DNA of 10,988 nucleotides, taken from an uncultured Alistipes sp. (GTDB lineage: Bacteria > Bacteroidota > Bacteroidia > Bacteroidales > Rikenellaceae). A model generated the notes under the pieces. The model did no database searches and was not told the origin of the DNA. It was given only the letters and a program-made list of their open reading frames with translations. Below, one piece after another: positions 4,991-10,988 of the stretch. The stretch spans positions 1 to 10,988 of the forward strand of contig CAUDHE010000077.1 in NCBI GenBank assembly GCA_958449275.1. The letters run 5' to 3'. Both the position numbers and the translations under genes were made by a program. The first letter of the stretch is position 1. Every line of letters starts with the position of its first letter.

Positions 4991-5320
4991 ATGGAATACG
5001 GAATCAACAAGGGAATCGGGCAGAGCGTGGAGTTCAAGGGGCTGAAAGCGCAATACCTCTTCATCTTCGCCGGAGGGCTGCTCGCCGTGTTCGTTCTGTT
5101 CGTCATCTTCTACATGGCGGGCGTCGATCAATGGGTGTGCATCGGCTTCGGCGTCGCGGCAGCCTCCGCGTTGGTGTGGCTGACGTTCCGTCTGAATGCC
5201 CGCTACGACGAGCACGGACTGATGAAGCTGTTGGCCAAGCGTCAGCACCCGCACTACCTTATCAACCGCAAGGCTCCGCGCCGACTGTTTCCCGCAAAAA
5301 GAAAGGAGGCGCAAGCATGA
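4991..5320 (+). CDS. traF: TraF, DUF4133, VirB3-like inner-membrane protein
   Basis: A 109-residue protein with a short N-terminal MEYGINKGIGQSVEFKGLK segment, two adjacent membrane helices (about 21-42 and 47-66), and a basic C-terminal tail (KAPRRLFPAKRKE). The hairpin topology, length and position between a VirB2-like and a VirB4-like gene match VirB3; the sequence fits DUF4133 (TraF of this class). VirB3 proteins associate with the VirB4 ATPase at the inner membrane, consistent with the immediate overlap: the TraF stop shares ATGA with the traG start. It begins 18 bases after traE. Confidence 0.87.
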   Translation: MEYGINKGIGQSVEFKGLKAQYLFIFAGGLLAVFVLFVIFYMAGVDQWVCIGFGVAAASALVWLTFRLNARYDEHGLMKLLAKRQHPHYLINRKAPRRLFPAKRKEAQA

Positions 5321-7812
5321 GAAACATACTGAAAGCCGCCACGATCGAGAGCAAGTTTCCGCTTTTGGCGGTGGAGAACGGTTGCATCGTCAGCAAGGAC
5401 GCGGACATAACGGTCGCTTACCGGGTCGATCTTCCGGAACTGTTCACCGTAACCTCCGCCGAGTACGAGGCGATCCACGCCGCATGGTGTAAAGCCGTCA
5501 AGGTCTTGCCCGAATACAGCATCGTCCACAAGCAGGACTGGTTCATTCGCGAGCAGTACCGCCCGCAGACCGGCGACGCGCAGATGAGTTTTCTTTCCCG
5601 TTCGTTCGAGCGGCATTTCAACGAACGTCCGTATCTGAATCATTCGTGTTTCCTCTTCCTCACGAAGACGACCAAAGAGCGGATGCGGATGCAGTCGAAC
5701 TTCTCGACCCTCTGCCGGGGCAACATCATTCCCAAAGAGGTCGATCGGGAATCGACGACGAAGTTTCTGGAAGCCGTGGATCAGTTCGAGCGTATCCTGA
5801 ACGATTCGGGCTTCATCTCCATCACCCGCCTGTCGGGCGATGAAATCACGGGCACGAAGGAGCAGCCGGGGCTGTTGGAGAAGTATTTCACGCTGTCGCT
5901 TTCCGACACGACCTCGTTGCAGGATGTCGACTTGGGAGCCGAAACGTTGCGTGTTGGCAACAAGCGTGTATGCCTGCATACGCTCTCCGACACGGAGGAT
6001 CTGCCGGGGCGTGTAGGTACTGACATGCGTTACGAACGCCTCTCCACCGACCGTTCGGACTGCCTGCTGTCGTTCGCCGCACCGGTTGGGCTGCTGCTCT
6101 CCTGCGATCATATCTATAACCAGTATCTGTTTTTGGAGAGCAGCGACGCGAACCTGCAAATGTTCGAGAAACGGGCGCGCAACATGCAGTCGCTGTCCCG
6201 CTATTCGCGCTCGAACCAGATCAACAAGGAGTGGATCGACCGCTATTTGAACGAAGCGCATTCGTTCGGGCTGCTCTCCATCCGTGGGCACTTCAACGTC
6301 ATGGCGTGGTCGGACGATGCGGAAGAGCTGCGGCGTATCCGCAACGACGTGGGCAGTCAGCTCGCGCTCATGGAGTGCCGGCCGCGCCACAACACGGTAG
6401 ATGCCGCGACGCTCTACTGGGCGGGCATGCCGGGCAATGCGGGCGACTTTCCGGCCGAAGAATCGTTCTATACGTTCGTCGAGCCGGCGCTGTGTTTCTT
6501 TACGGAGGAGACCAACTACAAATCCTCTCCCAGTCCGTTCGGCATCAAGATGTGCGATCGCATCAGCGGGAAACCGTTGCATCTGGACATCTCGGACGAG
6601 CCGATGAAACGGGGCGTCATCACCAACCGCAACAAGTTCGTGTTGGGGCCGAGCGGTTCGGGCAAGTCGTTTTTCATGAACCACCTCGTGCGGCAGTATT
6701 GGGAGCAGGGCACGCACGTCGTGCTGGTCGATACGGGCAACTCCTATCAGGGTCTGTGCGAGTTGGTGCGCCGCAAGACCAAAGGCGAGGACGGCATCTA
6801 CTTCACTTATACCGAGGAGCACCCGATCAGTTTCAATCCGTTCTACACCGACGACTACGTGTACGACGTGGAGAAGAAGGACAGTATCAAGACGCTGCTT
6901 CTGACGCTTTGGAAGACCGAGGACGACAAGGTTTCCAAGACCGAATCGGGCGAGCTGGGCAGTGCCGTTAATGCCTATATCGGGCGAATACGCAGCGACC
7001 GCACGATCGTTCCGTGCTTCGACACCTTCTACGAGTACATGCGCGACGACTACCGCCGCGAGTTGGAGGAGCGCGACATCAAGGTCAGCCGCGACGACTT
7101 CAACATCGACAACATGCTCATCACCCTGCGTCAATATTACCGGGGCGGGCGGTACGACTTCCTGCTGAACTCGAAAGCCAACATCGACCTGCTGAACAAA
7201 CGCTTCGTGGTCTTCGAGGTGGATTCCATCAAGGAGAACAAAGAGCTGTTTCCGGTGGTTACGATCATCATCATGGAAGCGTTCATCAATAAGATGCGCC
7301 GTTTGAAAGGCGTGCGCAAGCAGCTCATCGTCGAGGAGGCGTGGAAAGCGCTGTCGTCGGCCAATATGGCCGAGTACCTGAAATACATGTACAAGACCGT
7401 GCGCAAGTATTTCGGCGAGGCAATCGTGGTTACGCAGGAGGTCGAGGACATCATCTCCAGCCCGGTGGTCAAGGAGGCGATCATCAACAATTCGGACTGT
7501 AAGATTCTGCTCGACCAACGCAAGTTCATGAACCGCTTCGATGCGATACAGTCGCTGCTCGGACTGACGGACAAGGAGAAGTCGCAGATACTTTCCATCA
7601 ACCAGTCGAACGACCCTGCACGCAAGTACAAGGAGGTGTGGATCGGCCTGGGAGGTATGCAAAGCGCTGTCTACGCTACGGAAGTCAGCCGCTCGGAGTA
7701 TCTCGCTTACACGACCGAAGAGACGGAAAAAGTCGAGGTGCAGCGTCTGACCGAACAACTGGGCGGGGACATCGAGCTGGCGATCAAGCAGCTTGCCGAA
7801 CGCAACAGTTAA
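5317..7812 (+). CDS. traG: TraG, VirB4-family conjugation ATPase
   Basis: An 831-residue protein. Walker A is GPSGSGKS at 444-451 (Lys450), preceded by the NRNKFVLG lead-in typical of Bacteroidetes TraG. The strand-like RFVVFEVDSI is at 629-638, and Walker B is LIVEEAW at 670-676 with acidic Glu673/Glu674. The N-terminal half is the VirB4 domain that contacts membrane partners; the C-terminal half is the RecA-like ATPase that powers assembly and substrate transfer. The frame is open for 231 further codons upstream, through traE and traF, but the start at 5317 begins the conserved TIESKFPLLAVENG block and overlaps the traF stop (ATGA). A GGAGG sequence lies 8 bases before it, unusual for Bacteroidetes. 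In spite of its name it is not the VirD4-type TraG of other plasmids; that role belongs to MobC. Confidence 0.95.
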   Translation: MRNILKAATIESKFPLLAVENGCIVSKDADITVAYRVDLPELFTVTSAEYEAIHAAWCKAVKVLPEYSIVHKQDWFIREQYRPQTGDAQMSFLSRSFERHFNERPYLNHSCFLFLTKTTKERMRMQSNFSTLCRGNIIPKEVDRESTTKFLEAVDQFERILNDSGFISITRLSGDEITGTKEQPGLLEKYFTLSLSDTTSLQDVDLGAETLRVGNKRVCLHTLSDTEDLPGRVGTDMRYERLSTDRSDCLLSFAAPVGLLLSCDHIYNQYLFLESSDANLQMFEKRARNMQSLSRYSRSNQINKEWIDRYLNEAHSFGLLSIRGHFNVMAWSDDAEELRRIRNDVGSQLALMECRPRHNTVDAATLYWAGMPGNAGDFPAEESFYTFVEPALCFFTEETNYKSSPSPFGIKMCDRISGKPLHLDISDEPMKRGVITNRNKFVLGPSGSGKSFFMNHLVRQYWEQGTHVVLVDTGNSYQGLCELVRRKTKGEDGIYFTYTEEHPISFNPFYTDDYVYDVEKKDSIKTLLLTLWKTEDDKVSKTESGELGSAVNAYIGRIRSDRTIVPCFDTFYEYMRDDYRRELEERDIKVSRDDFNIDNMLITLRQYYRGGRYDFLLNSKANIDLLNKRFVVFEVDSIKENKELFPVVTIIIMEAFINKMRRLKGVRKQLIVEEAWKALSSANMAEYLKYMYKTVRKYFGEAIVVTQEVEDIISSPVVKEAIINNSDCKILLDQRKFMNRFDAIQSLLGLTDKEKSQILSINQSNDPARKYKEVWIGLGGMQSAVYATEVSRSEYLAYTTEETEKVEVQRLTEQLGGDIELAIKQLAERNS

Positions 7813-7828
7813 GAAAGGGAGGCAGGCC

Positions 7829-8152
7829 ATGTATAGCAGATATATCGGAGACCCTATGGCGGCACAGCTCGACTTTCGGCTGTGCGATATTGTCGGCACG
7901 TGGGAGAGCCGCGAGGGAGCGCCGGGCGTAAGAATATACCGCAACAGCACCCGCAAGGGCGGCGGGTATCGTCTGGAGCTGGCCTACGACAGCAGGACAC
8001 GCTTCGTGCTTCCCATCAGGAAATATTGGGGCGGCATCCGGTATTTCGACCTCTACGGCTTTGTCGGAATAGCCTACGATGCCGAGCGGGACGTGCTCCG
8101 GCTCTCCGTCTACGGCAACTATTACAGAACGGACGAACAGTCCGAGTATTAA
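7829..8152 (+). CDS. traH: TraH, DUF3876 small conserved transfer-operon protein
   Basis: A 107-residue protein with no signal peptide or membrane segment, rich in predicted beta strands: GTWES near residue 23, alternating patterns GYRLELAY (46-53) and TRFVLPI (57-63), and a DVLRLSVYGNYYR end (88-100). This fits the DUF3876 family found between traG and traI in Bacteroidetes conjugative elements. Its function is unknown; a small cytoplasmic beta-barrel-like fold is a guess. The ATG at 7829 is preferred to the in-frame ATG at 7793, which lies inside traG, because an AAAGGGAGG sequence sits six bases before it. The gap to traG is 16 bases and to traI 20 bases. Confidence 0.75.
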   Translation: MYSRYIGDPMAAQLDFRLCDIVGTWESREGAPGVRIYRNSTRKGGGYRLELAYDSRTRFVLPIRKYWGGIRYFDLYGFVGIAYDAERDVLRLSVYGNYYRTDEQSEY

Positions 8153-8172
8153 CCCGTTAAAAAACGAATCAT

Positions 8173-8793
8173 ATGAAACGATGGATAATGATGGTGTGTC
8201 TGTGCCTTTGGGGCTTCACGTATCAGGCGCACGCGCAGTGGACGGTCATCGACCCGTCGAATCTCGTTCAGAACATCAAGAGCGCGATTCAAAGTTCGAC
8301 CACGGCGACCAATATGGTCAAGTCGTTACAGGAAAGTGTAAAAATCTACCAGCAGAGTAAAGCCTATTACGATGCGCTGAAATCGGTGAATAATCTCGTC
8401 AAGGATGCCCGCAAGGTGAAACTGACGATCGAGATGGTCAGCGAAATCACGGACATCTACGTGTCGGGCTTCAACAAGATGGTCTGCGACCCGAACTTCA
8501 CGGTGGACGAGCTGGCCGCTATCTCCGCGGGCTACGCACGGCTGTTGGAGGAGGGCGGCGCACTGGTCGCGGAACTCAAAACGGTAGTTACGGGCGGCAA
8601 CGGCCTTTCGCTCTCGGACAAGGAGCGCATGGAAATCATAGATCAGGTCTACAACAGAATGCTGGGGTATCGGAATCTGACACGCTACTTTACGCGCAAG
8701 ACGATCTCCGTCTCCTATATCCGCAGCCGCGACAAGGGCGATGCGAGCCGCGTGCTGGCTCTGTACGGCAGTCCCAACGAAAGATACTGGTAG
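8173..8793 (+). CDS. traI: TraI, DUF4141, VirB5/TrbJ-like periplasmic protein
   Basis: A 206-residue protein with a clear signal peptide (MKR start, hydrophobic core 5-15, cleavage likely after AHA at residue 21). The mature N-terminus QWTVIDPSNLVQNI closely resembles VirB5/TrbJ proteins, which begin with a similar VxDPxNLxQN motif. A long helical stretch (about 35-120) with many Gln, Lys and Val residues follows, consistent with the coiled-coil body of this family. It fits DUF4141, the TraI of CTnDOT-type elements. VirB5-like proteins are exported and act at the pilus tip or in adhesion. This TraI is unrelated to the F-plasmid TraI relaxase. It precedes the VirB6-like gene by two bases, the usual VirB5-VirB6 adjacency. 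Confidence 0.88.
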   Translation: MKRWIMMVCLCLWGFTYQAHAQWTVIDPSNLVQNIKSAIQSSTTATNMVKSLQESVKIYQQSKAYYDALKSVNNLVKDARKVKLTIEMVSEITDIYVSGFNKMVCDPNFTVDELAAISAGYARLLEEGGALVAELKTVVTGGNGLSLSDKERMEIIDQVYNRMLGYRNLTRYFTRKTISVSYIRSRDKGDASRVLALYGSPNERYW

Positions 8794-8795
8794 CC

Positions 8796-9857
8796 ATGAT
8801 GCCGTTAGCAATGAATTTCGACAATCTGCATCAGGTGTTGCGGAATCTCTATGTGGAGATGATGCCCATGTGCGGCGATATGATCGGCGTGGCGAAAGGC
8901 GTAGCCGGTTTGGGGGCGTTGTTCTACGTCGCCTACCGCGTGTGGAAAGCCCTCGCCAATGCCGAACCGATCGACGTGTTCCCGCTCCTGCGGCCGTTTG
9001 CCATTGGTTTGTGCATCATGTTCTTCCCGACCGTCGTATTGGGGACAATCAACGCTGTCATGTCGCCCGTGGTGCAAGGCACGCACTCCATCTTGCAGGG
9101 GCAGACGATGGATTTGCGGGCATACCAACAGCAGAAAGACGATCTGGAATACGAAGCACGGGTGCGCGAGGGCAAGGCGTGGCTGGTGGACGACGAGGCC
9201 TACGACCAGCAGCTCTCCGAGCTCGGCATCACGGACTTGGGCGAGATCGTCAGCATGTGGGGCGAGAGAACGTGGCACGACGTGAAGATGTGGTTTCGGC
9301 AATTGGTGCGCGACTTTTTCGAGCTGCTGTTCAATGCCGCGGGTCTTACGATCGACACGCTGAGAACATTCTTTCTGGTCGTGCTCTCGATTCTGGGGCC
9401 GCTGTCGTTCGCCCTCTCCGTGTACGACGGGTTCCACGCTACGCTCACGAGTTGGATAGCCCGTTACATCAGCGTCTACTTGTGGCTTCCGATCGCCGAC
9501 CTGTTTTCCGCCGTGCTGGCGAAGATACAGACCCTGATGCTCGAAGCGGACATCGCCGCACTGCAAGACCCCGCCTATATCCCCGAAGAGGGCGGAGGCA
9601 TCTATATCGTCTTCCTTATCATCGGCATTATCGGCTATTTCTCGATTCCGACCGTCGCCGAGTGGGTAATCCAGTCGGGCGGAGGTGCGAGCGGCGCAAT
9701 GGGCGGCATCAACAAAGCCGGCTCGTTCGCGACGGGTGTGGCCGGCGGCATCGCGGGCAACGCCATCGGCCGGACGTTCCACCGCAGCGGCGGCAGCACC
9801 TCTTCCGACAGTGGCGGCGGAGCACCCGCCGGGCAGAATCTGGCCACACGCGGATAA
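8796..9857 (+). CDS. traJ: TraJ, VirB6-like polytopic membrane channel protein
   Basis: A 353-residue integral membrane protein with about five hydrophobic segments (near 29-52, 64-86, 185-210, 222-243 and 268-285). A hydrophilic loop (about 100-165, containing the ARVREGKAWLVDDEAYDQQL block) separates the second and third. The C-terminal tail is rich in Gly, Ala and Ser (from 295). This layout and its position after TraI and before TraK fit TraJ, the VirB6-like component of Bacteroidetes conjugation systems, an inner-membrane protein at the base of the channel. Three in-frame ATGs (8796, 8799, 8811) are possible starts; the family usually begins near MNFDNLH, so 8811 may be the true one. Confidence 0.9.
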   Translation: MMPLAMNFDNLHQVLRNLYVEMMPMCGDMIGVAKGVAGLGALFYVAYRVWKALANAEPIDVFPLLRPFAIGLCIMFFPTVVLGTINAVMSPVVQGTHSILQGQTMDLRAYQQQKDDLEYEARVREGKAWLVDDEAYDQQLSELGITDLGEIVSMWGERTWHDVKMWFRQLVRDFFELLFNAAGLTIDTLRTFFLVVLSILGPLSFALSVYDGFHATLTSWIARYISVYLWLPIADLFSAVLAKIQTLMLEADIAALQDPAYIPEEGGGIYIVFLIIGIIGYFSIPTVAEWVIQSGGGASGAMGGINKAGSFATGVAGGIAGNAIGRTFHRSGGSTSSDSGGGAPAGQNLATRG

Positions 9858-9881
9858 CAATCATTCATAAACACTCAAACA

Positions 9882-10505
9882 ATGGAATTCAAGTCATTAA
9901 AAAACATCGAAAGCAGTTTTCGGCAGATTCGGACGTTCGGCATCGTCTTTCTCTGCCTGTGTGCGGCAGTCGCGGTGTTCAGCATCGTCAAGAGCTATCG
10001 TTTCGCCGAGGCGCAGCGGCAGAAGATCTACGTGCTGGACGAGGGCAAGTCGCTCATGTTGGCTCTGTCGCAGGATCTGAGCCAGAACCGTCCCGTAGAA
10101 GCGCGGGAGCATATCAAGCGTTTCCACGAGTTGTTCTTCACCCTCTCGCCCGACCGTGCGGCCATCGAGAGCAACATCAAGCGGGCGTTGTTTCTGGTCG
10201 ACAGAAGCGCGTTCGCCTATTTTCAGGATATGCAGGAAAAGGGCTATTACAACCGCATCGTGTCGGGCAACATCAACCAGCGTATCGAGGTCGATTCCGT
10301 GGTGTGCGACTTCGAGCGTTACCCCTATCGTGCAACGACCTACGCACGACAGCTGATCGTCCGCGAAAGCAATATTACCGAGCGGAGCCTCGTAACGCGC
10401 TGCGACCTTATCAACTCGGTGCGCTCGGACAACAACCCTCAGGGGTTCATCATGGAGCGTTTCGAGATTCTCGAAAACAAGGATTTGCGGACTTTGACAA
10501 GGTGA
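9882..10505 (+). CDS. traK: TraK, VirB8-like assembly factor
   Basis: A 207-residue bitopic protein: a short cytoplasmic N-terminus (about 17 residues), one membrane helix (18-36) and a soluble domain (40-207) expected in the periplasm. The sequence pattern, with MEFKSLKNIESSFRQIRTFG at the start and an ending FEILENKDLRTLTR, is that of the TraK family of Bacteroidetes conjugative transposons, which is structurally assigned to VirB8. VirB8 proteins nucleate channel assembly and contact VirB6 and VirB10. The flanking genes (VirB6-like before, VirB10-like two genes later) agree. It starts 24 bases after traJ behind an A-rich leader and ends 4 bases before traL. Confidence 0.9.
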   Translation: MEFKSLKNIESSFRQIRTFGIVFLCLCAAVAVFSIVKSYRFAEAQRQKIYVLDEGKSLMLALSQDLSQNRPVEAREHIKRFHELFFTLSPDRAAIESNIKRALFLVDRSAFAYFQDMQEKGYYNRIVSGNINQRIEVDSVVCDFERYPYRATTYARQLIVRESNITERSLVTRCDLINSVRSDNNPQGFIMERFEILENKDLRTLTR

Positions 10506-10509
10506 GGTT

Positions 10510-10785
10510 ATGGTACGCAAGAGATTCGGCGCCCTGTCGGAACATGTGGAGTGTTTCCTGCGGCGCATGTGCGGGGCGTTGTCCCCCGCAAGTCGGTTAA
10601 TCGTCGTGCTCACGATGCTCGCGCTCTTCACCATACTGTCGCTCTACTTTACCGTTTCGTCCGTCTGCCGGTTCGGACAGGGTGCGGACGATGCGATGCG
10701 GATTCGGCATATCGAGCCTGCGGAGCTGCAACGGGAGCCGACTGCAACGGACAGTGTAAAAACAATCAAACGATTTCAATTATGA
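10510..10785 (+). CDS. traL: TraL, DUF3989 small single-pass membrane protein
   Basis: A 91-residue protein with a basic, Cys-containing N-terminus (VRKRF; Cys15, Cys21), one strong hydrophobic helix (about 29-51) and a polar C-terminal tail of about 40 residues. Size, topology and its place between traK and traM fit TraL (DUF3989) of CTnDOT-type elements. Its role is unknown; a scaffold or partner of TraK/TraM is plausible. It starts 4 bases after the traK stop, and its own stop lies within the traM start (ATGA), which implies coupled translation. Confidence 0.85.
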   Translation: MVRKRFGALSEHVECFLRRMCGALSPASRLIVVLTMLALFTILSLYFTVSSVCRFGQGADDAMRIRHIEPAELQREPTATDSVKTIKRFQL

Positions 10786-10988
10786 CGACAAACGAGAAAC
10801 AGAATAAGCAGCCGACGGACGAGGAGCGAAAGGAGCTCACGCCGCAGCAGATACAGACGCGCAAGAAGATGGTAATCTTCCCGCTGTTCTTCCTCGCCTT
10901 CGTCGGGTGCATGTGGCTGATATTCGCCCCGGACACGAAAGACGAGCAGCCGACCTCCGGCTTCAACACCGATCTGCCGACACCGGAG
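10782..10988 (+). CDS. traM: TraM, VirB10-like core protein, N-terminal part (cut by the window edge)
   Basis: An ATG at 10782 opens 69 codons that run off the right edge. The peptide begins MTTNEKQNKQPTDEERKEL, has a membrane helix at about residues 30-48 (MVIFPLFFLAFVGCMWLIF) and then GFNTDLPTPE (60-69), a pattern conserved just after the helix of Bacteroidetes TraM. VirB10-like proteins have this layout: cytoplasmic tail, one inner-membrane helix, proline-rich linker, then a periplasmic beta domain, here missing. The start overlaps the traL stop. Identification rests on the N-terminal pattern and operon position. Confidence 0.87.
   Translation, partial: MTTNEKQNKQPTDEERKELTPQQIQTRKKMVIFPLFFLAFVGCMWLIFAPDTKDEQPTSGFNTDLPTPE

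Noticed and set aside
4624..5316. Upstream in-frame extension of traG (231 codons)
   Set aside because: It runs through traE and traF in another frame, is Arg-rich without a protein-like pattern, and the conserved TraG N-terminus starts at 5317.
5254..7956. 900-codon open frame on the minus strand opposite traG
   Set aside because: It is a shadow produced by GC-rich codon use in traG; its translation is low-complexity (runs of Val, Asp, His, Arg, Gln) and has no family motif, whereas traG has Walker motifs and correct operon spacing.
8741..10600. 619-codon plus-strand open frame across traI, traJ and traK
   Set aside because: Arg/Gly/Ser-rich alternate-frame shadow; the real genes in this stretch show signal peptide, membrane helices and family patterns.
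1..10988. CRISPR array, tRNA, rRNA, insertion sequence or attachment site
   Set aside because: No regularly spaced identical repeats, tRNA-like cloverleaf, transposase or integrase was seen on either strand.

Overview
The window is the centre of a Bacteroidetes integrative conjugative element of the CTnDOT/CTn341 class. It holds the start of a leftward mobilization (mob) operon and most of a rightward transfer (tra, type IV secretion) operon, separated by a roughly 700-base divergent intergenic region. The evidence is gene content and order: MobA, a MobB relaxase and a MobC coupling protein with an N-terminal YWFCY motif, facing a ParA-like TraA, then TraB, TraD, TraE, TraF, TraG, TraH, TraI, TraJ, TraK, TraL and TraM. 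By eye the coding DNA is GC-rich with strong G/C third positions. That is unlike typical low-GC Bacteroides and closer to Alistipes-like Bacteroidales; the host assignment is inference.

Layout. Bases 1-310 (minus) are the N-terminus of mobC. Bases 342-1484 (minus) are mobB and 1478-1900 (minus) are mobA, overlapping mobB by 7 bases. Bases 1901-2609 hold no credible gene. The mobA-proximal part (about 1903-2152) is a dense cluster of inverted repeats, including a 19-bp-arm palindrome, and probably contains oriT and/or a structured mobA leader. A perfect Bacteroides -7 box (TATCTTTG on the minus strand) lies just beyond it. The traA-proximal part (about 2285-2600) looks quite different: alternating purine-pyrimidine tracts, four copies of a G-Y/A-R-CAAACA-type motif and an inverted repeat, which suggests an operator or centromere-like region. 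From 2610 to the right edge the tra genes run head to tail with small gaps or stop/start overlaps. The one larger gap (4529-4669) carries a strong GC-rich hairpin just before the pilin-like gene traE.

How the parts fit. MobA and MobB form the relaxosome that nicks oriT, and MobC (VirD4-like) delivers the relaxase-DNA complex to the channel. TraG (VirB4-like ATPase) powers assembly. TraE (VirB2-like), TraF (VirB3-like), TraI (VirB5/TrbJ-like), TraJ (VirB6-like), TraK (VirB8-like) and TraM (VirB10-like) build the envelope-spanning machine. TraD, TraH and TraL are conserved accessory proteins of unknown role. The first two tra genes encode a ParA ATPase and a small protein whose C-terminus reads like a ribbon-helix-helix DNA-binding domain. 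With the repeats upstream, this resembles a ParA/ParG-type partition cassette placed at the head of a transfer operon, which is the most interesting hypothesis in the window.
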